The position numbers were made by a program, and so were the translations under genes. The notes beneath the pieces were generated by a model. The model searched no databases, was not told the DNA's origin, and saw only the letters and a list, made by a program, of their open reading frames with translations. 64,000 bases of DNA from an uncultured Porphyromonadaceae bacterium (GTDB lineage: Bacteria > Bacteroidota > Bacteroidia > Bacteroidales > Muribaculaceae). This document shows positions 1 to 7,907 of the stretch, in pieces; positions within the stretch are counted from its first letter, which is position 1, and every line of letters starts with the position of its first letter. The stretch spans positions 60,575 through 124,574 of the forward strand of contig CANEHE010000004.1 in the NCBI GenBank assembly GCA_947427285.1, in the 5' to 3' direction.

Positions 1-884
1 AATGATACTTTGAACAATCCCGGTTTGGCTATGTTCTTTAATAATTTAAACGCAGTAAACAGCATAACCACCACTAATAGTGATTTCGGACCTGGGGATG
101 GTAGAGATACAATTGCCGATGAAATGGTAGACATTGTGGATTTTATTTTACCCCAAATACCAGAGGCAGTTCAATCCTGGCCCGGAGGTAAATATGCATT
201 TAAAGATATGTATCCGTCTCAAACTATGGCCATATCTCAAATTTTCACTACATTCGCATGGCCAAATAAATGGGAAGTAAAAGAAGAAGGTTCCTATAAG
301 ACGCTTTATACAGAAACCATAGATTGGAATATGTTAAGGGACTATCGTTTCCCAACAAATATTTCTGCAACCTCAGATGCCGGCGGAAGAGAAATGAAAA
401 AATTATTCGATCTGGTAAATGCTGATTTCGATTTTCCATGGTATGAACATGGGAATCCAATGAAAGAGCTTTTTAGTACAAGAGAATACGAAGTTGATGA
501 ATATTATAATCCCCCCGTAGTCTATGTAGACGGAGTAGGTTCTCCACATGAGGAGCCGATGATATCATATGAAAGAGATTGGAAAACATGTTGAAAGGAG
601 GAAAACTGATTATTGATTTTGACAGCAACAGAGTGGATTCCTGGAAATGGGTTGTGGATGGATTTATCGAATATGGAAATATTAAACCCAATAAAATAAA
701 GGATTTGGCCACTAATTTACTCTTCCACTGTGTATGGGGTAAGACAAAAACCTTAAATGGATATTTTGCACTGATAAATCATTCTATAATCGCAAGTTCT
801 GGTTTATGTGGGGTGAGTGATGATGTTTTAGCCGCAATGAAAAATTCACCATTTATTGTATGCTATGGTATTAAGAAACGATAA
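1..884 (+). pseudogene. C10 family (streptopain-like) peptidase, partial, frameshifted, catalytic residues lost
   Basis: Reading frame 1 is open from the first base to a stop at 592-594. The protein then resumes in frame 3 from about 585 and ends at 884. One extra A in the A run at 583-586 would join the two parts, so this is a one-base deletion or a sequencing error. By eye the joined product aligns along its length with the intact C10 peptidase at 52459-53661: NDT..N.GL..FF.NL at the start, then EAVQ.W, QI, and WVVDG, LFHCVWG and NGYF near the end. The Cys of the GCAPLAMGQI motif is Ser here (codon 217-219), and the His of SHVWVVDG is Trp (642-644). Even with the frame repaired the product should therefore be inactive. 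The signal peptide and propeptide lie before the window. Confidence 0.8.
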
Positions 885-894
885 ATTAAAGAAT

Positions 895-1530
895 ATGAAA
901 ACTACAATCAACATCCTGACAACAATTGTTTTATGCATCATAATGACAGCATGCAGCGACAATGACACCCCAACCCCTCCACAGCCACATACCGACAATG
1001 TCGAAATGCATTATTTCGACGGGATGATAGAACTGGCAGATGCACAAAAACAAAAGCCAATATATAGGATCGCTCGACCGGTAGTGACACCGGGTCTGTA
1101 CGGTTACACCATTCCAATGCCCGCTATCGTGGGTAGGAACTCTTTCACAATCAATATCGGAGACGGTCTTTTTATTGAGAAAGAGGGCGTACGGTATGTA
1201 GAAAAAGGACAGAATGTAACGGCTGATATCCCTGAGGAAGGAACCACTACATACAACAGCGCACTGTCCATCACACGTATTTCCGACAAATCAATCCGAA
1301 TAGACTTCGACAGTGAAGAACAGGTAAAATTAAGTCTGTGCAAAATAATGGTATATGCATGCCCCTCTCTGGTTAAATCGTTCACACGCGAAACAGAATT
1401 GGAAGCCTGGCAGGAATTTGACGGTACAAGTATAATATCCACACACAGCGACATCCCGTTTGAGATATATCCCGGATGCTTCACCGACAGCTACCGCCCG
1501 ATTATCTCATACCATATGTACGTATTCTAA
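895..1530 (+). CDS. Secreted lipoprotein following the C10 peptidase gene; possible partner or inhibitor
   Basis: This 211-residue protein starts at the ATG at 895, chosen over the upstream in-frame start at 856 because a signal peptide with lipobox (IIMTACSDND, Cys near residue 19) follows directly. The acidic, Pro-rich stretch after the Cys is typical of Bacteroidetes lipoproteins. The rest looks beta-rich and matches no family I recognise. It begins 10 nt after the broken C10 gene, so the two were probably cotranscribed. A stretch of the form DI..(E)GT.TYN.AL.ITRISD resembles DI.NG.YTF..GAKLTMISD in the lipoprotein beside the second C10 gene (51867-52445). This suggests a distant relationship and a shared role. 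Bacteroides C10 proteases have adjacent inhibitor genes, but inhibition here is inference. Confidence 0.7.
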   Translation: MKTTINILTTIVLCIIMTACSDNDTPTPPQPHTDNVEMHYFDGMIELADAQKQKPIYRIARPVVTPGLYGYTIPMPAIVGRNSFTINIGDGLFIEKEGVRYVEKGQNVTADIPEEGTTTYNSALSITRISDKSIRIDFDSEEQVKLSLCKIMVYACPSLVKSFTRETELEAWQEFDGTSIISTHSDIPFEIYPGCFTDSYRPIISYHMYVF

Positions 1531-1665
1531 CAAAGCCAACACCTGCAGAATTTTCATCCCCGATGTGACTACACCTGAGCTGCATCGGGGAATTGCATCG
1601 GCGAATGGACTTTCTGGATTGGTATCTCTTTTGGATGTCAATCCAGTGAGGGACATCAGGGAGGA

Positions 1666-1697
1666 TTTGGCTATTTGAATTTTTATTTGTAGTTTTG
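1666..1697 (+). promoter_or_regulatory. Bacteroidetes-type promoter for greA
   Basis: TTTG at 1666-1669 and TAGTTTTG at 1690-1697 are separated by 20 nt and match the -33 and -7 consensus (TTTG, TAnnTTTG). Transcription would begin near 1704, giving a leader of about 210 nt before greA. Confidence 0.6.
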
Positions 1698-1826
1698 CAG
1701 CGTAAAACTTTTTCAGGGTGTCTGTTGTTTGAATACATGACATCTTTGATCTAATACGTTGTCATGGAGCTGTCTTTGCAAATGACAGTCTTCTGCCGAT
1801 GGCCATATACGTAGGCTACCGCGCAC

Positions 1827-1882
1827 AAGGATCTTTCAGCCAGCCTCCTCCGGGAGGCGCAGCCGACGGATTCCTTATTTTT
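1827..1882 (+). terminator. Leader hairpin with U-tract before greA (possible attenuator)
   Basis: An inner stem GCCTCC (1843-1848) / GGAGGC (1853-1858) lies inside an outer pair AAGGA (1827-1831) / TCCTT (1872-1876), followed by a T-rich run from 1878. It sits about 35 nt before the greA start and after the promoter, so it could act as an attenuator. Function is inferred from shape only. Confidence 0.4.
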
Positions 1883-1916
1883 TATTAACTCTGTAAAATA
1901 ACTAAATCATATAATT

Positions 1917-2381
1917 ATGGCTACTTACCTTACACAGGAGGGCTACGACAAGAAAATGGCCGAACTGGCTGAACTGGAAGCGCAGCGTCCGGCCATAAAG
2001 CATGCCATCGCTGAAGCACGCGACAAGGGCGACCTTTCCGAAAATGCCGAGTATGATGCCGCCAAAGAGGCTCAGGGGATGCTTGAGATGAAAATAGCTA
2101 AAATCAAAGAGCTGGTGGCCAACGCCCGCATCATCGATGATTCAAACCTCAATACCGACGAGGTGCAGCTGCTCAACACTGTCACCATCAAGAATGTGGC
2201 TAACGGAATGACGATGACCTATACCATTGTCACTGAGAACGAGGCTAATCTCCGCGAACACAAGATCGCCTCCAATACCCCTATCGCCCAGGGACTCATA
2301 GGTCACAAAGTAGGCGACGTGGTGCCTATCACGGCTCCCGCAGGAGTCATGAACTTCGAGATAATCAAAATCGAGATATAA
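1917..2381 (+). CDS. greA: Transcription elongation factor GreA
   Basis: GreA rescues backtracked RNA polymerase by stimulating cleavage of the nascent RNA through the secondary channel. This 154-residue protein has the N-terminal coiled-coil hairpin (about 1-75) with the conserved tip GDLSENAEY, whose acidic residues reach the polymerase active site, and a C-terminal FKBP-like globular domain (about 80-154) ending VGDVVPITAPAG..NFEI. Length fits the family (about 155-158). The ATG at 1917 gives the usual N-terminus (MATYLTQEGYDKK). It leads a two-gene unit with the HIT protein 17 nt downstream and follows a long leader with a hairpin. Confidence 0.95.
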   Translation: MATYLTQEGYDKKMAELAELEAQRPAIKHAIAEARDKGDLSENAEYDAAKEAQGMLEMKIAKIKELVANARIIDDSNLNTDEVQLLNTVTIKNVANGMTMTYTIVTENEANLREHKIASNTPIAQGLIGHKVGDVVPITAPAGVMNFEIIKIEI

Positions 2382-2398
2382 GGTAACATTTCCTGACC

Positions 2399-2791
2399 AT
2401 GACGATTTTCTCAAGAATAATCGCAGGGGAAATACCCTGTTACAAAATTGCCGAGGATGATAATTTCTTCGCTTTTCTCGACATCAATCCTGTCAACTGG
2501 GGCCATACGCTTGTAGTCCCAAAACATGAGACAGACTATATCTTTGATCTCTCTGACGAGGAACTTTCAGCCATGACACTGTTTGCCAAGCGTGTAGCGA
2601 AAGCCATCAAGGCTGCTCTGCCCTGCCGCAAGGTCGGTGTGACAGTTCTGGGGCTTGAAGTGCCTCACGCACATATCCATCTTGTGCCTTTGAAAAACGA
2701 GGGCGATATGGATTTCTCCCATAAGATTTCCGATCCGGATCCGGAGAAAATGAAGCAGATCGCCGAGGCCATCCGCTCAAACTTCGAATGA
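2399..2791 (+). CDS. HIT family protein (histidine triad nucleotide hydrolase)
   Basis: Cytosolic nucleotide-binding hydrolases of the HIT superfamily (Hint branch) cleave adenosine phosphoramidates and similar compounds. The 130-residue protein begins IFSRIIAGEIPCYKIAEDD, matches the usual N-terminal strand set, and carries the catalytic triad HAHIHL near residues 96-101. A variable C-terminal tail follows (DPEKMKQIAEAIR). It starts 17 nt after greA and is probably cotranscribed; greA-HIT pairing is common in Bacteroidetes. The physiological substrate cannot be told from sequence. Confidence 0.93.
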   Translation: MTIFSRIIAGEIPCYKIAEDDNFFAFLDINPVNWGHTLVVPKHETDYIFDLSDEELSAMTLFAKRVAKAIKAALPCRKVGVTVLGLEVPHAHIHLVPLKNEGDMDFSHKISDPDPEKMKQIAEAIRSNFE

Positions 2792-2816
2792 TCCGTTGCT
2801 GAAAAGCACACTATAC

Positions 2817-2858
2817 GAAAAACGCTCCTTACCGGTTCTTCATCCGACGAGGAGCGTT
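2817..2858. terminator. Bidirectional terminator between HIT gene and GT2 gene
   Basis: AACGCTCC (2821-2828) pairs with GGAGCGTT (2851-2858). On the minus strand the stem is followed by a run of Ts, on the plus strand by TCTC. It lies between two convergent genes and probably serves both, mainly the minus-strand operon that ends at 2871. Confidence 0.65.
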
Positions 2859-2870
2859 CTCTGTATCATG

Positions 2871-3866
2871 TCATTTTTTTCGCCAGGGGATATAGCGATC
2901 AAGGAGGATGCGGCGATCTGAACCGGGGAGAGAACGGAGGATGTCGCGGTCGGGAAAATCAGTGTAAGCACGTGCCATGCGGGGAAAATCGAGATGCGCA
3001 CGCATCACGGCACGGGCGTTGGCAAAGTCTCCTTTGACGAGAAACATCACTACAGCGGCTGTGTCGACCATACGCCGGACGAATGTGCGTCTTTTTCCAA
3101 GATCGCGAGGAGTGTTTTTGTGGATAAGCAGAAGATTGTTGCGGAAATTCAGGTATGTCTTTTTTGGATTTCCCTGTTCCAGAGAGGCTCCTCCGACATG
3201 AAACACCGGAGGGCCGGGCACGAAACATACGCGGAAACCGGCAGCATGCACCCGACAGCAGAGATCTATCTCCTCCATGTGGGCGAAGAAACGGGGATCG
3301 AGTCCTCCAAGTCTCAGGTAAAGATCTGTGCGTATGGCCAGAGCGGCCCCGGATGCCCATGCAATATCGACAGCTACGGAGTCATATTGTCCGAAGTCTT
3401 TCTCCAATCGGTCGAAAAGACGTCCGCGGCAGTAGGGATATGCCAGACGATCAAGCAGTCCCCCTGCAGCTCCGGCATATTCGAAATACTCCGGATTGCG
3501 GAAACTGCGGATTTTGGGCTGACAGGCTCCTGTGTCGGGATGGCTCTCCATGAAGTCGACAAGAGGCTGCCACCAGCCTTCGGACACCATTACGTCGGAA
3601 TTGAGAAGAATGGTGTAGGGATAGCCCGAACAGGCCTCTATGGCCCGGTTGTAGCCTTCTGCGAATCCGTAGTTCTTCTTAAGTTCGATAACCTTGACCT
3701 GGTGGAAGTTCCCGCGCAGCCAATCTACCGACCGATCTGTACTGCCGTTGTCTGCCACGATAAGATCCGCTTGCGGCGACACGGTAGTGCGGACGGCCTC
3801 GGGAATAAACTTCTGGAGAAGGTCAAGTCCGTTCCAGTTGAGAATTATTACCGCGAGTTTTTTCAT
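2871..3866 (-). CDS. Family 2 glycosyltransferase
   Basis: This 331-residue protein is a GT-A fold glycosyltransferase of the GT2/rhamnosyltransferase-like group. It starts KKLAVIILNWNGLDLL, followed by ADNGSTDRSVDWL (nucleotide-sugar binding), TILLNSDVMV (DXD-like position, about residue 90) and a conserved GASLEQGNPKKTYLNFRNNLLL segment near residue 235. It has no membrane segments and should act at the cytoplasmic face on a glycan or lipid acceptor; donor and acceptor are unknown. The start overlaps mtaB by 4 bp (ATGA), so it is translationally coupled as the last gene of the nnr-to-GT2 operon. Its link to tRNA modification is probably only positional. Confidence 0.88.
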   Translation of the reverse strand: MKKLAVIILNWNGLDLLQKFIPEAVRTTVSPQADLIVADNGSTDRSVDWLRGNFHQVKVIELKKNYGFAEGYNRAIEACSGYPYTILLNSDVMVSEGWWQPLVDFMESHPDTGACQPKIRSFRNPEYFEYAGAAGGLLDRLAYPYCRGRLFDRLEKDFGQYDSVAVDIAWASGAALAIRTDLYLRLGGLDPRFFAHMEEIDLCCRVHAAGFRVCFVPGPPVFHVGGASLEQGNPKKTYLNFRNNLLLIHKNTPRDLGKRRTFVRRMVDTAAVVMFLVKGDFANARAVMRAHLDFPRMARAYTDFPDRDILRSLPGSDRRILLDRYIPWRKK

Positions 3867-5179
3867 GACGGTACAGCGGATAAGGTTTCAGATTCGGAAA
3901 GATGGAGACCTGTCACCCTGACGTTTGATATAGTGTTCACAACCTCTTTGCCTACGGGTGCCACCACACGGAGGTAGTTGCGTGTGAAGCCGTGGACCGG
4001 CGCGCCGGGGCGTACGGGTGCCTCCCATAACACTTCCTGCTCGGTACCTACAGCATTCTGCATGAAAGCCCGGAGCTTGCGTTCGGAGATGTCCGTAAGA
4101 GTAGCCACCCGCTGATGACGTTCATGTACCGGCACCTCTCCGTCAAGTGTAAGAGCCACAGTACCTGGTCGTTCGGAATAGGGAAAGACATGTAGACGGG
4201 TGACAGGAAGATTTTCTATGAACCTTAGAGCCTCCTGCCAGCGTTCCGGAGTCTCCCCTCTGGCACCGGCAATGACATCCACACCGATGAAAGCGTCCGG
4301 AATCTCAGAACGTATAAGTCGCACTCTGTCCTCGAAGAGCCCGATGTCGTAGCGTCGGTGCATAAGCCTGAGCACTTCGTATGACCCGGACTGGAGAGGA
4401 ATATGGAAATGCGGCATGAAAGCGCGTGACTCCCGGGCCACCCAACGGATAATCTCAGGAGTCAGAAGGTTTGGTTCTATCGATGATATGCGGAAACGGC
4501 TTATCCCCTCTACCTGATCGAGTGCGCGGATAAGCTGGAAGAAAGTCTCATCGCCCCCTTTGCCGAAATCGCCGATATTGACGCCAGTGAGTACAATCTC
4601 GCGGCCTCCGGCAGCGGCCACACGCCGAGCCTGATCCACAAGCTCACTGATCCGGGGTGAACGCGAGCGTCCGCGGGCGAAAGGGATAGTGCAGTAGGTG
4701 CAGAAATAGTCGCATCCGTCCTGCACTTTCAGAAACCAGCGTGTGCGGTCTCCCCGTTCGCAGGAGTGCCGGAATGTCCGTATATCCTTCATCGGAGTGA
4801 CAGCAGTGGTGAGACATCGCTCCCTGAGCCATCGGTCGAGAAACTCCTCGATGCGCAACTTCTCGTCTGATCCAAGCACGATGTCTACTCCTGGTATGGA
4901 GGCGACCTCTTCAGGCTTCAGTTGGGCGTAGCATCCGGTGACGACAACCGTGGCATCGGGGTAGCGGGCCGTTATGCGGCGAATAAGCGACCGTCCTTTC
5001 TTGTCAGCCATCTGCGTTACCGAGCAGGTATTGACCACACAGATGTCAGGCGTTCCGCCACGCTGGCAGCGGGTTATTCCCTGGGAGGCGAGAATCTTGC
5101 CGATGGTCGAGGTCTCGGCAAAGTTCAGCTTGCAGCCGAGAGTGAAATATGCTGCCGTGCGCAGCTCCGGCATTCCCAT
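3863..5179 (-). CDS. mtaB: tRNA ct6A/t6A37 methylthiotransferase MtaB
   Basis: MtaB is a radical-SAM enzyme that adds a methylthio group to N6-threonylcarbamoyladenosine at position 37 of ANN-decoding tRNAs. This 438-residue protein has the N-terminal MTTase domain with three cluster cysteines (C16 in TLGCKLN, C52 in NTCSVT, C83 in TGCYAQ), the radical-SAM motif CDYFCTYC (C156, C160, C163), and a C-terminal TRAM-like region (GFTRNYLRVVAPVGKE). TLGCKLN, VNTCSVT and the overall length favour MtaB over MiaB or RimO. The start overlaps the xseB stop by one base, and the end overlaps the GT2 gene by 4 bp. An alternative start two codons later (MPELRT) is possible. Confidence 0.92.
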   Translation of the reverse strand: MGMPELRTAAYFTLGCKLNFAETSTIGKILASQGITRCQRGGTPDICVVNTCSVTQMADKKGRSLIRRITARYPDATVVVTGCYAQLKPEEVASIPGVDIVLGSDEKLRIEEFLDRWLRERCLTTAVTPMKDIRTFRHSCERGDRTRWFLKVQDGCDYFCTYCTIPFARGRSRSPRISELVDQARRVAAAGGREIVLTGVNIGDFGKGGDETFFQLIRALDQVEGISRFRISSIEPNLLTPEIIRWVARESRAFMPHFHIPLQSGSYEVLRLMHRRYDIGLFEDRVRLIRSEIPDAFIGVDVIAGARGETPERWQEALRFIENLPVTRLHVFPYSERPGTVALTLDGEVPVHERHQRVATLTDISERKLRAFMQNAVGTEQEVLWEAPVRPGAPVHGFTRNYLRVVAPVGKEVVNTISNVRVTGLHLSESETLSAVPS

Positions 5180-5391
5180 CAGAGCGATGTGTCAGCGTTG
5201 AGCTCTTCAAGACAGCGGCGGATCTCCTCGTCGGTCTTTGTGAGCTTGGTTTTACAGAACTTAAGAAGTCGCAATGCCTGAGCCGTATATTCGGAAAGGC
5301 GGTCTATGTCGCAATCGGGGGCCTGCATGCGCCCGACAATCGCTTCCAGTTCCTGGAGGGCCTTTGTATATGTTAGAGTCTCGTTATCCAT
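5179..5391 (-). CDS. xseB: Exodeoxyribonuclease VII small subunit
   Basis: XseB is the short helical subunit of exonuclease VII, which degrades single-stranded DNA to acid-soluble oligonucleotides. The 70-residue protein has the family pattern TYTKALQELEAIVGRMQ at the start, then a central D.LSEYT.QALRLLKFCKTKL and an acidic end, matching the usual length (65-80). It lies 34 nt after xseA and one base overlaps mtaB, as expected for an operon supplying both subunits. Confidence 0.92.
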   Translation of the reverse strand: MDNETLTYTKALQELEAIVGRMQAPDCDIDRLSEYTAQALRLLKFCKTKLTKTDEEIRRCLEELNADTSL

Positions 5392-5425
5392 AATTCAGAA
5401 TAGGAAATAGGGGAAGTAGAGGGTC

Positions 5426-6811
5426 TTATTTTATTTCGGAAATTACAGTGCCGGAGGAGAATACGGTCGTGATTTTCTGGCCGGTCCTGAGTCGGGATGC
5501 ATCGCGGACAGCCTTGCCGTCAAGACGGGTGATCGAATATCCGCGCTTCAATGTGGCTTCGGGATTGAGCACGCCTACAAGGGTCTCCATTGCGGCGAGA
5601 CGTTCTCCGGCATCCCTTATCCGTTGTTCCGAGGCAGCGGCAGCGACTTCTGAAAAGCGGGCAAGAGAGTCATCTTCAGCTCTTAGCCGTGAAGCGACAG
5701 CAGCTATTAAAAGTTGCGGCACGGAATCGAGCGACGCCAGAGAGCGGCTTATACGTGCGGAAGCCACCGCCGGAAGCGTATTGGCCAGACGTGTGAGTCG
5801 CAGATGTGCGTCCGAGATTCTCGCTTTGACAAGCATCGGCACCGATGCCTCGATGTGCGAGAGACGAAGCCGGTCGCCGCGCATACGTTCGGATGCAAAG
5901 TCCACCGCCCGACGGGCGAGTTCAGAAGCCTGCCGCCACGCATCGGCAAGTCTGTCGACCAGAAACGCACCGGCTGCGGTAGGAGTCTTGAGGCGTATGG
6001 CAGCGATTTCGTCGAGTACTGTATGGTCGCGTTCGTGACCTATGCCGACAATCACAGGGAGCGGAAAGAGCGCGACGGCACGTGCCAGTTCGTAGTCGTC
6101 GAAGCCGTTCAGATCCGAAGTCGCTCCACCCCCACGCACTATCGCCACACAGTCCCAGCGGGAAGCATCGCGTTCCACCTCGGACAGAGCTGCCCGGACA
6201 GAGAGAGATGTGCGTTCGCCTTGCATCACAGCCGGGAACAGACGTGTATGGAACTTGAAACCGAACTGGTTTCCGTCAAGTTGCCGCATGAAATCACCGT
6301 AGCCTGCGGCACCTTCGGCCGACACTACTGCGATGCGTTGGGGAGCCGGAGGAAGAGGATATTGTCTGTTATCATCAATTATTCCTTCACGTTGCAACCG
6401 GGCGAGAATTTCGCGTCGGAGGCGTTCCATATCGCCTAAAGTGTAGGAGGGATCTATATCCGAGATCTGTACAGACAGTCCGTAGACATTATGATGTGTG
6501 GCCGACCCACGGACCATCACCTTCATTCCGCTGTGTATATCCTGACCGGTGGCGGCAAGGAATTTCGATCGGAGGGGATATAACGACGAGGCCCAGATCA
6601 TGGCTCTCATCTTGGCTACGGTGGTGCCGCGTGCGTCTTTCTCGATAAGTTCCATGTAACAATGCCCTCCACTGATACGCACGTCGGAAAGTTCGGCCAC
6701 AATCCATACCCCCTGTGTCAGAGGGTTGGCACGTATGCTGTCGCCGACCGCACAGGCGAATTGCGACAGCGTGAGAGGACAAGCGGCATCGGACAACGCA
6801 AAAGTATGCAT
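5426..6811 (-). CDS. xseA: Exodeoxyribonuclease VII large subunit
   Basis: XseA is the catalytic subunit of exonuclease VII, acting on single-stranded DNA in repair. The 461-residue protein has an N-terminal OB fold (GVWIVAELSDVRISGGHCYMEL, about 35-55), the catalytic core with VVSAEGAAGYGDFMRQL and VRGGGATSDLNGFDDYELARA (about residues 240-255) and GIGHERDHTVLDEIA. A long helical C-terminal region binds XseB. It ends GYSITRLDGKAVRDASRLRTGQ, typical of the family. Length is normal. It sits 13 nt after the DUF4831 gene and upstream of xseB in the same operon. Confidence 0.95.
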   Translation of the reverse strand: MHTFALSDAACPLTLSQFACAVGDSIRANPLTQGVWIVAELSDVRISGGHCYMELIEKDARGTTVAKMRAMIWASSLYPLRSKFLAATGQDIHSGMKVMVRGSATHHNVYGLSVQISDIDPSYTLGDMERLRREILARLQREGIIDDNRQYPLPPAPQRIAVVSAEGAAGYGDFMRQLDGNQFGFKFHTRLFPAVMQGERTSLSVRAALSEVERDASRWDCVAIVRGGGATSDLNGFDDYELARAVALFPLPVIVGIGHERDHTVLDEIAAIRLKTPTAAGAFLVDRLADAWRQASELARRAVDFASERMRGDRLRLSHIEASVPMLVKARISDAHLRLTRLANTLPAVASARISRSLASLDSVPQLLIAAVASRLRAEDDSLARFSEVAAAASEQRIRDAGERLAAMETLVGVLNPEATLKRGYSITRLDGKAVRDASRLRTGQKITTVFSSGTVISEIK

Positions 6812-6824
6812 CTGTGGCGAACAC

Positions 6825-7907
6825 TTATTGTCTCACCTCCCCTATCTCACGGAGCGCACCCGTGGCCGGATCGAAGATGGCGTATGACGGCTCTTTCTTA
6901 GAGGTGAACAATGACGGGGAGAGGCCGAACACCGCACCGAACTGAGCCAGATCGAATCTGTCGGAGAAAAGTTGTCTGCCGGGCACTGAAAGCGTGATCT
7001 TCGCCGATCCGGGGATGATGTATGCCACAGCGTCCTTAGGCAGTTTCTTTTCTTCTCCGTTCACGTCTTTGGGCAGTTCCGCCTCGGTCACGTCTGAAAT
7101 CTGAATATATACAGGTGCGCCGCTGTAGTCGCCGGGAGTAGTGAAGCCTTCGAAATCGCTCAGCCGGAACAGGACGCTGCGTCCCTCCTTCTCAGGGCGA
7201 AAAGTGAATGTGCGTGTTTCTGAAGAGATGGTCTCTGTCCCGGCGAATGCAGCCGTGAGTGCCGCCTCCTGATCTGAGAGGGAGGCCAGCATCAGTTCAA
7301 GCTGACGGCCGTCCGTAGGCATGCTTTCAGCGGTGCCCCGGGTGAGCGATACCTTCGCATCCCGGATCTCCATGAGACTTTCGGCCAGAAGCTGGGCCTG
7401 TTTGGCCGACGACTGGGAGGCCAGAAAGTCCTCACCCACATATTGGAGATATTCTTTACCGGTGAAGGCTTTTGCCGGTGATTTGCGTGGAGCGGACGGC
7501 TTTCGCACGGCGTTGTCTGTCGGTTCGGCATTGACAGCGAGGAGCATCCCGTCGTCGGCTACCGCCAGATAGGTTGTCGCACCGGGTTTGAGCTGCATCA
7601 GATAGCGGCTTTCCGGATCGGCCACGCCGTAGGATGTCACTTCCATTTTGTCGACAGTCCATGATTCCTCGTCTTCACGCACCACATTGTCGGTGCCTAT
7701 GAATTTTTTCGCATACTGCCAGTAGGGACCAGCCTTGCGTACTGTGCGCGTAGCGGTGACGTCAATACGCAACTCTGTAACAGGAAGGGAGTAGACGAGT
7801 CCGTACTCGTTGTGTTTGTCGGCGGTAAGCAGTTTTGTCTGCTGGGCCGCCACGGCGAAAGGGACAATCATTCCCAATGCCAGAAGGAGATATGCTGTCT
7901 GTCTCAT
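6825..7907 (-). CDS. DUF4831 family secreted protein
   Basis: This 360-residue protein has a cleavable signal peptide (MRQTAYLLLALGMIVPFAVAAQ, likely cut after VAA) with no lipobox Cys, so export to the periplasm is expected. The body matches the Bacteroidetes family DUF4831 (Y.LPVTEL.IDV.A.R....GPYWQYA.K.IG, then a central TAESMPTDGRQLELML..L segment). Function is unknown. It overlaps the upstream nnr gene by 4 bp and is followed by xseA 13 nt later, so it is coexpressed with metabolite and DNA repair genes. Confidence 0.8.
   Translation of the reverse strand: MRQTAYLLLALGMIVPFAVAAQQTKLLTADKHNEYGLVYSLPVTELRIDVTATRTVRKAGPYWQYAKKFIGTDNVVREDEESWTVDKMEVTSYGVADPESRYLMQLKPGATTYLAVADDGMLLAVNAEPTDNAVRKPSAPRKSPAKAFTGKEYLQYVGEDFLASQSSAKQAQLLAESLMEIRDAKVSLTRGTAESMPTDGRQLELMLASLSDQEAALTAAFAGTETISSETRTFTFRPEKEGRSVLFRLSDFEGFTTPGDYSGAPVYIQISDVTEAELPKDVNGEEKKLPKDAVAYIIPGSAKITLSVPGRQLFSDRFDLAQFGAVFGLSPSLFTSKKEPSYAIFDPATGALREIGEVRQ

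Larger units (their letters stand above)
1531..1916. other. Intergenic region ahead of greA
   Basis: No convincing gene is present. An 8-bp inverted repeat (CCCCGATG at 1558-1565, CATCGGGG at 1583-1590, 17-nt loop) follows the lipoprotein gene and may end that transcript, although it has no T-tract. The greA promoter and a leader hairpin, listed separately, take up the rest. Short reading frames here lack family resemblance. Confidence 0.5.

Noticed and set aside
2994..3977. Plus-strand frame of 327 codons
   Set aside because: It is antisense to the GT2 and mtaB genes, has no recognisable family and no promoter; it is a shadow of the real minus-strand genes.
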